Shown: positions 44,431-53,173, counted from the stretch's first letter. The stretch is DNA of 64,000 nucleotides from Cyanobacteria bacterium RI_101 (GCA_016471375.1 WGLZ01000054.1:1-64000); one strand, 5' to 3'. Made by a program: numbers and translations. The notes: generated by a model not told the origin, from the letters alone.

Positions 44431-44922
44431 GTTCCACTGGTAATAGATTTCTCTATTTCGTAGTGTAATAGTTTAAGAAGCCCCCCAAGCCGCCCCGGTT
44501 TGGGGGATTTTTTTAGAGGAAGCCCCCCCTAACGCCCCTATTTTGGGGGAACCAATCTAAAAGAATCGACCTTAGAGTCTACATTCCGCCGGTGGGCGCT
44601 CAATCCGATGAAATATAGAGCTATTGGCGAAACCTGACGGGGGGGCCGAGTTTCTTCGGAGCAGTGGCGGAGGAAACCGAACAAACCGGTTAAACCCCAG
44701 AAGCGCCGCGGGTTGCGATGGACAATCAAGCCTTCTATGATGGGGGACGGCTCTTTAATCACGCTTATGTTCAGTAAGCGAATCCGGTGACTCAGCCTCC
44801 CCCCCCCGATCTTCCCCGATCGTCTGTCTTGATTCTCGGCCCGCCCTGAGCTATTTTTCTTTAGCAACCAGGGGGGCGCCGAAATTTGCCCATCTTAAAC
44901 ACACCTTAGGTTGCTAGGACTT
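44431..44922. other. Long intergenic region with terminator and C-rich palindromes
   Basis: About 490 bases between the DUF561 and corA genes. Contains a rho-independent terminator (44482-44514), a further C-rich palindrome at 44522-44550 (GCCCCCCCTAA...TTTTGGGGGA), then about 350 bases with no gene I can support. One minus-strand frame (44538-44867) is open but lacks features of a known protein. A purely structural RNA is possible but not recognised. Confidence 0.4.
44482..44514 (+). terminator. Rho-independent terminator after the DUF561 gene
   Basis: CCCCCAA (44482-44488) pairs with TTGGGGG (44500-44506), followed by A and seven T residues. The 11-base loop is G/C-rich and could extend the stem. 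Confidence 0.7.
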
Positions 44923-46083
44923 ATGACTCAATCTCCCCCGGCGCCCACCCCCGAATTCCTCCAGCGGACTTTTGCCGTTAACGACCCGGAAGAGGAAGAA
45001 GAAGACTATTTCGACTATTTCTACGACGAGCCGGGGAGCGAGCCGGGCACCCTCAGCATTGAGCCGGACGCCCACCCCTCCCGTATTGTTCTGATCGACT
45101 ACAGCCCGGATCACGCGGTGCGGAAATCGGATTTGACGCCCAACGCCCTGCGGCCCTATCTGGGAACCAATACGGTTTCCTGGATGGATATTCAGGGTTT
45201 GGGGAGCGAAGAGGTGCTCAAACAGGTGGGGGAAATCTTTAAACTCCACCCCCTACTTTTGGAAGACGTGGTCAACGTGCCCCAGCGGGCCAAGATTGAG
45301 GACTACCACGACCATGTCATGATCCTCGCCCACCGGGTTAAACCCAACCCGGAAGAGGACGGCTTCGAGAGCGAGCAGGTCAGTTTTGTCCTTGGCAAGC
45401 GCTATCTTTTAACTTTTCAGGAAGGGGACATCACCGATTTTGACCCCGTCCGCAACCGGATTCGGGCTAATCAGGGGCGGGTCTGTCACGAAGGCGCCGA
45501 TTATTTGGTTTATCTGTTGTTGGATATGCTCATCGACGAGTATTTTCCCCTCCTAGAGGACTACGAAGAACGGATCGAGGCGCTAGAAGACACCATTATC
45601 CGCAATCCCAACGGGCAATTGATGGAAGAAATCTATCATATTCGCCGGGAACTGCTGGCTCTCCGGCGCTTGATTTGGCCCCTGCGCCATGTGATGAACG
45701 TGCTCCTGCGGGATAGCAACACCTTAGTGAGTCCCGAGGTGCGGGTCTATTTTCGCGACTGCTACGACCACATTATCCAGGTCTTGGATATTATCGAAGC
45801 TTATCGGGAATTAGCCTCCAGTTTGATGGAAGTTTACATGACCTCCATGAGTAATAAAATGAACGAAGTGATGAAATTTCTCACCGTCATTTCCACCATT
45901 TTTATTCCCCTCACCTTTATCGCCGGGGTCTATGGCATGAACTTTGAAAATATGCCGGAATTGAAATCTCCCTGGGGCTATTGGGCCACCTGGGCGGTGA
46001 TGGTCGCCATCGCCGGCGGCTCCTTGATTTTCTTCTGGCGCCGGGGTTGGCTGAGTCCCTCCTATGTGATTAAGGAGGAGTAG
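44923..46083 (+). CDS. corA: CorA-type magnesium/cobalt transporter
   Basis: 386 residues from the ATG at 44923, with AGGA 5 bases upstream; an in-frame TTG at 44911 is a weaker candidate. Pentameric Mg2+ channel. An acidic N-terminus (residues about 20-50, EEEEEDYFDYFYDEPG) precedes the funnel domain, long helices carry the gating region (SSLMEVYMTSMSNKMNEVMK), and the GMN selectivity motif is at 338-340 (YGMNFENMPEL) between two C-terminal membrane helices. No M-box-like structure was recognised upstream. Confidence 0.93.
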   Translation: MTQSPPAPTPEFLQRTFAVNDPEEEEEDYFDYFYDEPGSEPGTLSIEPDAHPSRIVLIDYSPDHAVRKSDLTPNALRPYLGTNTVSWMDIQGLGSEEVLKQVGEIFKLHPLLLEDVVNVPQRAKIEDYHDHVMILAHRVKPNPEEDGFESEQVSFVLGKRYLLTFQEGDITDFDPVRNRIRANQGRVCHEGADYLVYLLLDMLIDEYFPLLEDYEERIEALEDTIIRNPNGQLMEEIYHIRRELLALRRLIWPLRHVMNVLLRDSNTLVSPEVRVYFRDCYDHIIQVLDIIEAYRELASSLMEVYMTSMSNKMNEVMKFLTVISTIFIPLTFIAGVYGMNFENMPELKSPWGYWATWAVMVAIAGGSLIFFWRRGWLSPSYVIKEE

Positions 46084-46225
46084 AAACAGATCTAGATCTC
46101 CGTTAAAGACTTCGTTTGTGATCCCCCTACACTAGACCTTTGGGTACGGCGTTGAGCAGTGGGACAATCCCCCTTTGTAAGGCTACCGCGTACACAGATC
46201 TCGGTAAAGACCGGTTTTGGCGTTT
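46084..46225. other. Repeat-rich spacer after corA
   Basis: Contains fragments of the same GATCCCCCTA-type repeats as the element that follows (GATCCCCCTACAC at 46121, AATCCCCCTTTG at 46170). No gene is supported. Confidence 0.4.
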
Positions 46226-46302
46226 GATCCCCCTAAATCCTCCTTTACAAGGGGGACTTTGAGTCTTGTGCCGCCCTTTGATAAGGGCGGTTAGGGGGGA
46301 TC
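46226..46302. repeat. MITE-like element with terminal inverted repeats
   Basis: GATCCCCCTAA (46226-46236) and TTAGGGGGGATC (46291-46302) are near-perfect inverted ends. Inside are CCGCCCTT/AAGGGCGG (46271-46290, 8-bp stem, loop TGAT) and CCTCCTT/AAGGGGG. It is non-coding and resembles the element near pilQ, and abuts the stop codon of the Rieske-FAD gene. Confidence 0.6.
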
Positions 46303-46308
46303 TCGACA

Positions 46309-48234
46309 CTAAATCTGAAAAAGCCCCTCCGGCCGCACCGTCAACAATTCCCGGCGCTGGAGTCCTTCCGCGTGGCAGACGCCGTTGGCGGCCAGCAAAC
46401 CGCTACTAATGGCCCGCTCCATCAAGCCGCAGGGAAAGGGCATTTTTACCCAATCTCCCGCCAAAAAGAGGTTATCGATGGGGGTTTCCGTCGCCGGGCG
46501 CCGGTCGTAACTGCCGGGGGGAAAGCCGGAAAAGTTCTTTTGGTTGACCAGTTCTTGATGTAATAGGACGGCGCTTTGCAACTCCGGCACAATTTCGTAG
46601 AGTTCCTCTGCAAAGGTCTCCAACAGCGCCGACTGGGTGGGGAAATCTTTCTCTTTATAACAATAGGCGTGGAGTTCCACCACACTGCCGCCGGTGCGTT
46701 CCGCCCAGTCGATAAATTGGGTCTGGATGCGGTGGTAGAGGGTGATGCTATCGGTGAGGCGGTAGCCGGAGAGGGAGGCAAAGTTACTGTGGGGCCAGTC
46801 AAAATCCCGGTCAAACCAAAAGCGGGCCACGGCGAAGGGATCCGCCACCGCTAGGGTTTGCAGTTGTTGTTGAAAATCTGGGTTAATATCTCCGCTTAAC
46901 CGGGCCGCTAGATGTTTCATTCCCACCACGTCCGCGGCCAGAATATAGTAATCGGCGCTTAGGGTTTCCGTCGGGTTAACCCGCTCAGTAATGGCCGTTA
47001 ATTCCGCTCCCTGCTCCCTCTGTTTACTAACCCGGTAACGGGTCAGATCCCTGCGGGCCGGCCCCCGCAGAACTTTGCCGTTCTGGTCATAGACGGCGCC
47101 GTGACAGGGGCAAATAAACTGACCATTTTCCTGTTTAGCCACCGTGCAACCCTGATGACTACAGGTGAGGGAGAGCGCCTCGGTCTCTTTCTCGTTAGTA
47201 AGATAAACCTGATCCCCGGCGCCGTAGTAGGTTTCGCCGGCGTTACTGAGCAGGGGATTGCGCTCTACGGTAAAGGGAATATTGGCGACGGCGCTCCCGG
47301 TTTGGTAAGTCAAATTTTTAATCTTATCCTTTTCACAATGAATCTCTTGCACCGTCGCTTCGGTAATAATTTGTCCTCCCTGGGCTTCAATAGCCCGGAT
47401 CATGGGCATAACCAAACTGGTGACCATGTCGTCCACCGTGCCGTGGAAGGCTAACCCTTCGGGATTGCCGAAAAAGTAGAAGTGGAAAAACTGGAGCAGT
47501 TCTCCTGTACTCAAAATGTCCGGCGCGTTGAGACTCGATTTCGCAAAGGGGAGAAAGTAAAGATCGTAAAGTCCCTGGGGAAAACCCCGGGCCACCCAAT
47601 CCGTCACCGCCACCTGATCCAAACGGTTATAACTTTCAGGAATTTGAAAGCCGCTAATAGCCCGAAAGACCTGTAAATGGGAAACCTGGGTTAGGTTAAT
47701 GCCCCAGCGCCAACGGTTGGGGGAAGAAAGCGCCAAATCGACGATATTCCAGGGAAAGGCGGAATGACTGGGGCGAAAGACCTCCGGCTCGTAGCCTTCC
47801 CGAAAAACCAGGGAATAAAAATCGAGGGAGCGGAAATTGTCCTCAATGGCCAACTCCTTCACAATGCTTTTGAGGTTGTAGTACTGGGGGAAGAAGCCGT
47901 GGAAACCGTGCTCCATTTGAAAAACTTCCCCTTCCACCTCAATGGGCCAGCCCGCCACTTTCCCCCCCAGGTTAGGGGACTTTTCCAGCAGGGTCACCTG
48001 AAAACCCCGTTGACTCAGTTCGTAGGCCGCGGCCAAACCCGCCAGACCGGCGCCGACAATGACCGCGGAGCGGCTTTCCCCCAAGGTCTTCGGCAGAGCC
48101 AACCGGTCGAGTTGATAGCGGGAGGGCTGGGGCTTAGCGAAACGGGAATAGCCGAGGAGTCCTCCCACACCTCCCACACCCAAAAGTTTTAAAGCGGTTC
48201 GACGGGAAATCGGGGGCAGGGGGGACGACGTCAT
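46309..48234 (-). CDS. Tat-exported FAD-dependent oxidoreductase with inserted Rieske domain
   Basis: 641 residues. A twin-arginine signal is visible: SRRTALKLLGVGG (10-22), with a hydrophobic stretch following. FAD-binding Rossmann motif VIVGAGLAGLAAAYELSQRG (58-77). The amino-oxidase part resembles carotenoid desaturases and isomerases (GGKVAGWPIEVEGEVFQMEH; C-terminal FLAGDWVKMPFPCGLMERAI). A Rieske [2Fe-2S] domain is inserted at about 345-400: CSHQGC and CPCHGAVYD supply the Cys-His pairs. Related enzymes act on carotenes (CrtU/CruE-like). A thylakoid-lumen or periplasmic location is inferred from the Tat motif. The substrate is not known, and no carotenoid gene is adjacent. Confidence 0.8.
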   Translation of the reverse strand: MTSSPLPPISRRTALKLLGVGGVGGLLGYSRFAKPQPSRYQLDRLALPKTLGESRSAVIVGAGLAGLAAAYELSQRGFQVTLLEKSPNLGGKVAGWPIEVEGEVFQMEHGFHGFFPQYYNLKSIVKELAIEDNFRSLDFYSLVFREGYEPEVFRPSHSAFPWNIVDLALSSPNRWRWGINLTQVSHLQVFRAISGFQIPESYNRLDQVAVTDWVARGFPQGLYDLYFLPFAKSSLNAPDILSTGELLQFFHFYFFGNPEGLAFHGTVDDMVTSLVMPMIRAIEAQGGQIITEATVQEIHCEKDKIKNLTYQTGSAVANIPFTVERNPLLSNAGETYYGAGDQVYLTNEKETEALSLTCSHQGCTVAKQENGQFICPCHGAVYDQNGKVLRGPARRDLTRYRVSKQREQGAELTAITERVNPTETLSADYYILAADVVGMKHLAARLSGDINPDFQQQLQTLAVADPFAVARFWFDRDFDWPHSNFASLSGYRLTDSITLYHRIQTQFIDWAERTGGSVVELHAYCYKEKDFPTQSALLETFAEELYEIVPELQSAVLLHQELVNQKNFSGFPPGSYDRRPATETPIDNLFLAGDWVKMPFPCGLMERAISSGLLAANGVCHAEGLQRRELLTVRPEGLFQI

Positions 48235-48320
48235 GCGGAGACAGGCAATAGAAGGCTGAAACGTTTAGCTGAATTAGTTTAGCGAATTTTCCCCCACCCG
48301 GCGCCGGGAGTGAAGGACGG

Positions 48321-49325
48321 CTATCGTAGGGGCACAAAACCGGCCTGTTCAATTAGGCGCTGGCCTTCCTGGGTCAGCAGTAAATTACCGTAGGCCCGCC
48401 CGGCTTGTTCCTGCTCTCCCCCGTCCTCTTTGACAATGACAAAGATATTACGGGTAATGGGGTAGGTCGCCTCCTGAAAAGCGGCTTTATTGAGGCTATT
48501 GCGCTGTTGGGGACACTGGGCCGGGAGAACGTAGGGTTCCTGATAGGGCGCCACCCACTCTCCTGGCTTGCGACCCAGGGGCAAAGGTTTAACGCTACAC
48601 TGGGGCACTAATTCCGGCGCCGAGGCGTAGTAAATTCCCCCCGGATCTTGACTGACTTTCCGCAAAGCCGGCGTGGTGCTGTGGACATAAACCACATTGG
48701 CGCCAAACTTTTCCTTCTCTAAAACCTGATCCTGGAAAAACTCGACCGTGCCCCCGTCTTTAGGATCCCGGGAATAGGGCGTTAGGGGCAAATCTGGCCC
48801 CCCGACCTCTCGCCAGTTTTGAATCTTGCCCGTATAAATATCCTTGAGTTGGGCCACCGTCAACCCCGGCAAATTCAGCGCCGGATTCACCGCCACGGCG
48901 ATACCGTCGATGGCCACGGGAATTTCCCCTAGCTTAAACCCCTTGGCTTCGGCGCTCTTGCGCTCGGAGTCCTTTAGGGGACGGGAGGATTGGGAGAGAT
49001 TGAGTTGATTGTCAATGAGCATTTCGATGCCTTTGCCCGAACCCGGCGTGCCGGAGATGGGATCGACATAGATTAACTGAAATTGAGGCAATTGCCGCAT
49101 GATTTCCCGATCCGCGATATCCCGGATGGGGGCGAAGGTGGTGCTCCCGCCGTAGCGAAAGCGCCCCGCGGGGACGTTGGCCGCGCTTTGCAACCCGCTC
49201 CCCGCGGTCGGCGCCGACGGTGGGGAGCTAAATTGTCCGCTTAACCACCAGGCGCCGCCCCCAACGACGGTTCCAGTAACCGCCAAGGCTAGTAAGAGGG
49301 GAAGGGTATCGTTTTTCGCGCTCAT
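48321..49325 (-). CDS. PstS/SphX-type phosphate-binding protein
   Basis: 334 residues. N-terminal membrane-spanning or signal segment (about 8-30, LPLLLALAVTGTVVGGGAWW). PstS-like periplasmic binding fold: RYGGSTTFAPIRDIADREIM, GKGIEMLIDNQLNLSQSSRP, GLTVAQLKDIYTGKIQNW, SRDPKDGGTVEFFQDQVL and ATYPITRNIFVIV. It probably binds phosphate, but no pst permease, ATPase or Pho box is seen nearby. The gene is 87 bases from the Rieske-FAD gene, in the same direction, with a gap containing GGCGCC. It is cytoplasm-facing at the start only; the domain is extracytoplasmic. Confidence 0.82.
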   Translation of the reverse strand: MSAKNDTLPLLLALAVTGTVVGGGAWWLSGQFSSPPSAPTAGSGLQSAANVPAGRFRYGGSTTFAPIRDIADREIMRQLPQFQLIYVDPISGTPGSGKGIEMLIDNQLNLSQSSRPLKDSERKSAEAKGFKLGEIPVAIDGIAVAVNPALNLPGLTVAQLKDIYTGKIQNWREVGGPDLPLTPYSRDPKDGGTVEFFQDQVLEKEKFGANVVYVHSTTPALRKVSQDPGGIYYASAPELVPQCSVKPLPLGRKPGEWVAPYQEPYVLPAQCPQQRNSLNKAAFQEATYPITRNIFVIVKEDGGEQEQAGRAYGNLLLTQEGQRLIEQAGFVPLR

Positions 49326-49420
49326 CGGCCGCTCACCAGCAGTACGCCTCTAGTTTACCGAAGTTTAGCCGGGGGAGATACGTCTGTCGCCTTGAGAGCT
49401 TCCGCCTCAGACGCTTCAAA

Positions 49421-51325
49421 TTAAGAAGCGCCGCCAAGCCAGTCGCCCCAAAACTGGCTAATGAGGCCCCATTGGTCGCTCAAGGTAAACCAAAAGAGGA
49501 GACTCAGCGCCACCAGCATGGTGAGGAGATAAAACTGAGATTGACCCGAAACATTGTACTTCAAAGCGCTGCCGCTAAAAAGGGTCGCCAGACTCACCAA
49601 ATTAACGGCGCCGTCGATGACGTAACGGTCAAACCAAGCGCTCATTTTGGCGACGGCGCTCACGGCGGCCACGATGGTCACGGAATAGATCCGGTCTAGA
49701 TAAAGATCGTAGGCGAAAAGATCCTGAAAGAAACGCAGGGGCAGAAGGGTGGGACGGGACCAAGCTCGTCCCAGGGGGAGCAGAAAACCGATACCCACGC
49801 CCGCGACTCCCGTCAGAATTAACAGCGCCGGCGCTTGACTTAAAATTCCGCCTAATTCCCGATGAAGCGGCGGGTTCGGGGAAAGCCAGAGGGGCCAGGT
49901 TAAGGGAGCCAAGGGGGCGCAGAGCGTCAACAAAATCAGGCTGACCATCGGAACCGCCATCGGCCAAGCCACCTCCGGCGCCCGGCGGGTTTTCGCTTGG
50001 GCGACGCCCAGGAAGACTAAACGAAAGACGCGGGTTAAATTGAGCGCCGAGAGTAGGTTAACAACCGCCAATAGGGCCAAGAGCCAGCCATTGACGCCCC
50101 AATCCCCATTGAACCAACGACTCCAGGTGAAGAACATCCCCGAAGGCAGAAGAGAAATTAACCCCAGACCGCCCACGAGAAAAGCCGTGGTAGTGGCGGG
50201 CATCCGGGAGCCAAGGCCCCCCATTTCCATAATATTTTGGTTGCTGGTGGTGGTAATGACGGCGCCGGCGCTCATAAAGAGCAGGGCTTTGGCCAAGGCG
50301 TGGCTAAAGAGCAGTAAAAAGGCGATATCCACGTCCCCCAGCCCCACGGCGATAAAGACTAAGCCTAAATAGACGCTGGTGGAGTGGGAGAGGGTTCGTT
50401 TGATGTCAATCTGGGCCAGAGCAATACAGGACGAGGTGACGGCGGTAAAAGCGCCGAGGGTGATTAAGGTTCCCGCCGCAAGGGGGGAGAGGGTAAAAAC
50501 CGGCTGGAGCTTAATCAAGACGTAGGCGCCGGCGGAAACGACAATGGAATTTCGCATAATCCCCGCCGGGTTGGGGCCTTCCATCGCTTCGTCCAGCCAG
50601 AGGTTAAGGGGAAACTGAGCGCATTTCCCCGTGGGCCCGGCAATGAGAGACAACCCCAACAGCGCCGCCGTCAGGGGAGGAATCGGGGAGCTAGCGGCCC
50701 AGGTTTCCAGTTGCGAAAAAGTTAACCCCTCCCCGTAACTGGAGAGCGCCACCAGACCCATCAGTAAAATAATATCGCCCACCCGTTTGGTTAAAAAGGC
50801 GTCCCGGGCGGCGCTGACAACCAGAGGTTGAGCGTACCAAAAACCCACGAGTAAATAGGTGGAGAGGGTCAGCATCTCCAGCAGAGCATAGCTGAACAAG
50901 AGAGAATCGCTGAGGGCGATGCCCCCCAGCGCCGCCTCGAAAAAGCCCAGCAGTCCGTAAAAACGAGCTAGCGACCAGTCCTTTTCCATGTAGCCCAGGG
51001 CGTAGAGTTGGGCTAAAAAACTAACCCCCGTCACCACTTCCAGCGCGCCGATGGTCACGGGGGAAATTTGCACGGACAAGGAAAGGTTTAAATCCGCCAC
51101 CGTCAGCCAGTCCCAGACCAACTGTCGGGCCGGTTGTCCCCAGACCGCGGTTAAGGCCGCCAACCCGTGGAGCGCCGAAATCAGGGTCATCAAAATATTA
51201 AAGTACGCCGCTGGGCGGGGCCCGGTTGCGCGGATCAGACGAAAAGACCAGGGCAGGGTCAAAACGGCGCCGGCCAGACTATAAAGGGGGATTAACCAAC
51301 TGTGCTGGAGTAAAAAGTCTGCCAT
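49421..51325 (-). CDS. ndhF: NAD(P)H-quinone oxidoreductase subunit F, CO2-uptake (F3/F4) type
   Basis: 634 residues, about 16 membrane helices. NdhF subunits are proton-pumping antiporter-like parts of cyanobacterial NDH-1 in the thylakoid membrane. This one has the CO2-uptake form: WLIPLYSLAGAVLTLPWS and TGPRPAAY in the N-terminus, and MEGPNPAGIMRNSIVVSAGA in place of the IHAATM region of respiratory NdhF1. The closest match in memory is NdhF3/NdhF4, which usually lie next to ndhD3/ndhD4 and cupA/cupB. None of these is present here. It is a monocistronic gene with a divergent NDP-sugar gene upstream (168 bases). Confidence 0.85.
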   Translation of the reverse strand: MADFLLQHSWLIPLYSLAGAVLTLPWSFRLIRATGPRPAAYFNILMTLISALHGLAALTAVWGQPARQLVWDWLTVADLNLSLSVQISPVTIGALEVVTGVSFLAQLYALGYMEKDWSLARFYGLLGFFEAALGGIALSDSLLFSYALLEMLTLSTYLLVGFWYAQPLVVSAARDAFLTKRVGDIILLMGLVALSSYGEGLTFSQLETWAASSPIPPLTAALLGLSLIAGPTGKCAQFPLNLWLDEAMEGPNPAGIMRNSIVVSAGAYVLIKLQPVFTLSPLAAGTLITLGAFTAVTSSCIALAQIDIKRTLSHSTSVYLGLVFIAVGLGDVDIAFLLLFSHALAKALLFMSAGAVITTTSNQNIMEMGGLGSRMPATTTAFLVGGLGLISLLPSGMFFTWSRWFNGDWGVNGWLLALLAVVNLLSALNLTRVFRLVFLGVAQAKTRRAPEVAWPMAVPMVSLILLTLCAPLAPLTWPLWLSPNPPLHRELGGILSQAPALLILTGVAGVGIGFLLPLGRAWSRPTLLPLRFFQDLFAYDLYLDRIYSVTIVAAVSAVAKMSAWFDRYVIDGAVNLVSLATLFSGSALKYNVSGQSQFYLLTMLVALSLLFWFTLSDQWGLISQFWGDWLGGAS

Positions 51326-51493
51326 AGGGAATTGGGGACGGCGCGCCGGGGGACAGACGGCGCTGTTAACTACGCTACCCTAGGCCCCCGCCCTTGACAA
51401 GCGAGGGGAACTTTTCGAGAAAACGTCCGGGAAATGGTAAACTAGCCAAGTGCAACGACCGCTTTGATCGCGGTCAATTGAGGATAGGACGCC
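51326..51493. promoter_or_regulatory. Divergent promoter region of ndhF and the NDP-sugar gene
   Basis: TTGACA at 51395-51400 in the rightward direction, with no clear -10; a TAAACT at 51438-51443 may serve instead. A hairpin is at 51457-51475. AGGA precedes the downstream ATG at 51494 by 4 bases. Confidence 0.4.
51457..51475 (+). promoter_or_regulatory. Leader hairpin before the NDP-sugar gene
   Basis: GACCGC (51457-51462) and GCGGTC (51470-51475) form a perfect 6-bp stem with a 7-base loop, between a promoter-like region and the ribosome binding site. It may be a small translational control element or an operator. Confidence 0.35.
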
Positions 51494-52687
51494 ATGAAAG
51501 CCATGATTTTGGCCGCGGGGAAAGGAACGCGGGTCAGACCCATCACCCATACCATTCCCAAGCCCATGATTCCTATTTTTCAAAAGCCGGTGATGGAATT
51601 TTTGTTGGAATTGCTTCGTCAACACGGCTTTGATCAAATCATGGTCAATGTGAGTCATTTAGCCGAAGAAATTGAAAGTTATTTTCGCGATGGTCAACGT
51701 TTTGGCGTGCAGATAGCCTACTCTTTCGAGGGGCGAATTGTGGACGGAGATTTGCAGGGGGAAGCCTTAGGATCGGCAGGAGGTTTGAAGCGGATTCAGG
51801 AGTTTAATCCCTTTTTTGACGAGACTTTTGTGGTGCTCTGCGGGGACGCGCTGATTGATTTGGACTTAACCGCGGCGGTGAAATTCCACCGGGAAAAGGG
51901 GGCGCTGGCCACCATTATCACTAAAACTGTTCCCAGGGAATTGGTCTCCAGTTACGGGGTAGTGGTGACGGACGAAGACGGACGGATTAAGGCCTTCCAG
52001 GAAAAACCCAGCGTCGAGGCGGCGCTGAGCGACCAAATTAACACCGGTATTTATATTTTTGAGCCGGAGATTATCGACTATATCCCCTCCAATCAGGAAT
52101 ACGATTTAGGGAGTCAACTTTTTCCCCAACTGGTGGAGAAAAAAGCGCCGTTCTACGCGGTCAATATGGACTTTGAATGGGTGGATATCGGTAAAGTGCC
52201 GGACTATTGGGAAGCGGTGCGGGGGGTCTTGTTACGGGAAATTAAAAATGTGGAAATTCCCGGCATTGAAGCGCGTCCGGGAGTCTTTACCGGCATTAAT
52301 GTGGCGGTCAACTGGGATAAGGTCAATATTCAGGGCCCCGTCTATATCGGCGGCATGACCCGCGTCGAAGACGGCGCCACCATCATTGGCCCCAGTATGA
52401 TCGGCCCCAGTTGTTGGATCTGTAGCGGCGCCGTGGTGGATAACAGCGTGATTTTTGAATATTCTCGGCTGGGGCCCGGCGTGCGACTAGTGGATAAATT
52501 GGTCTTCGGACGCTACTGCGTCGATAAAACCGGCGCCGCCATCGACGTCCAAGCCGCGGCGCTGGACTGGCTGATTACGGACGCCCGACAGGCGCCGCCC
52601 TACGAGGAGGCGCCGACGCCCCTGGGGGAAACGGACAGCGCCCCTTTGGTGATCGCCGATTTTGTCAAAAAGGAATCCCAGAGCTAG
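51494..52687 (+). CDS. NDP-sugar pyrophosphorylase (mannose-1-phosphate guanylyltransferase-like)
   Basis: 397 residues. Nucleotidyltransferase domain 1-235: MILAAGKGTRVRPITHTIPK has the G-x-G-T-R-x(5-7)-P-K signature, and LCGDALIDLDL holds the metal-binding DxL. C-terminal left-handed beta-helix hexapeptide repeats (about 265-360; GINVAVNWDKVNIQGPVY, IIGPSMIGPSCWICSG). Makes a nucleotide-activated sugar for glycan, exopolysaccharide or glycolipid synthesis; GDP-mannose or dTDP/CDP-glucose are possible but undetermined. Ribosome site AGGA at -8. Shares a theme with the glycosyltransferases at 30.5-33.3 kb. Confidence 0.88.
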   Translation: MKAMILAAGKGTRVRPITHTIPKPMIPIFQKPVMEFLLELLRQHGFDQIMVNVSHLAEEIESYFRDGQRFGVQIAYSFEGRIVDGDLQGEALGSAGGLKRIQEFNPFFDETFVVLCGDALIDLDLTAAVKFHREKGALATIITKTVPRELVSSYGVVVTDEDGRIKAFQEKPSVEAALSDQINTGIYIFEPEIIDYIPSNQEYDLGSQLFPQLVEKKAPFYAVNMDFEWVDIGKVPDYWEAVRGVLLREIKNVEIPGIEARPGVFTGINVAVNWDKVNIQGPVYIGGMTRVEDGATIIGPSMIGPSCWICSGAVVDNSVIFEYSRLGPGVRLVDKLVFGRYCVDKTGAAIDVQAAALDWLITDARQAPPYEEAPTPLGETDSAPLVIADFVKKESQS

Positions 52688-52826
52688 GGCTTATTTAGCG
52701 GTTGTCAAAAGTGGCCCCCCGGTTTTATCCCCCCTAGCCCCTACTTCGGCATACTGCCGACTTATTACGCCGCCTACGGGAATGGGGATCAGAAAACGGG
52801 AGCGGGGAAATGGAAAAAATTAAAGT
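52688..52826. other. Spacer after the NDP-sugar gene
   Basis: Contains a short C/T- and G/A-rich section (about 52715-52800) with no coding frame supported. Confidence 0.35.
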
Positions 52827-52854
52827 TTGACGCGCCAAAAACATGGTCTAGAAT
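52827..52854 (+). promoter_or_regulatory. Consensus-like sigma-70 promoter
   Basis: TTGACG (52827-52832), 16-base spacer, TAGAAT (52849-52854). The best -35/-10 pair in the window; it would start transcription near 52861, 31 bases before the ATG at 52892. Confidence 0.65.
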
Positions 52855-52891
52855 TTTGAGAACCCCTTCCCCCGACGCTGAGGAATTTTCC

Positions 52892-53173
52892 ATGGAACCA
52901 GAAGCCCCTAAGTACCGTATGGTCTGCACCCTGACCTTTGGGGACATTTACGGACAGATTATCGTTTGGCTGATTGTGATTTTTCTCTCCCTGGCCACGG
53001 CGCTGGCGCTCTGGAGTAGCACCCGGCAAATCTACGCCCTGGCGACGGTGGGGCTGGTGTTGGTCTTGTCCCTACCCTTTTTGCTCTTCGCCTTTGTGAC
53101 CACCCTCTTCAATCACCTCGAATTTCTGCCCGCGGAAGCGCCGTCCAAACCCGGCGCTCGCAAATCGGCCTAG
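52892..53173 (+). CDS. Small two-helix membrane protein (cyanobacterial conserved hypothetical)
   Basis: 93 residues from the ATG at 52892, with GAGGA 9 bases upstream and a good promoter; an in-frame TTG at 52856 would add 12 residues overlapping the promoter and is unlikely. Two membrane helices at about 19-42 and 52-75 (IIVWLIVIFLSLATALALW, YALATVGLVLVLSLPFLLFA). I do not recognise a named family. It overlaps the convergent DUF6335 gene by 4 bases. Confidence 0.75.
   Translation: MEPEAPKYRMVCTLTFGDIYGQIIVWLIVIFLSLATALALWSSTRQIYALATVGLVLVLSLPFLLFAFVTTLFNHLEFLPAEAPSKPGARKSA

Noticed and set aside
44538-44867. Open frame of 109 codons on the minus strand
   Set aside because: No recognised motif or ribosome binding site, it overlaps a C-rich repeat at its 3' end, and the residue composition (many Arg, Pro, His) looks like non-coding DNA.
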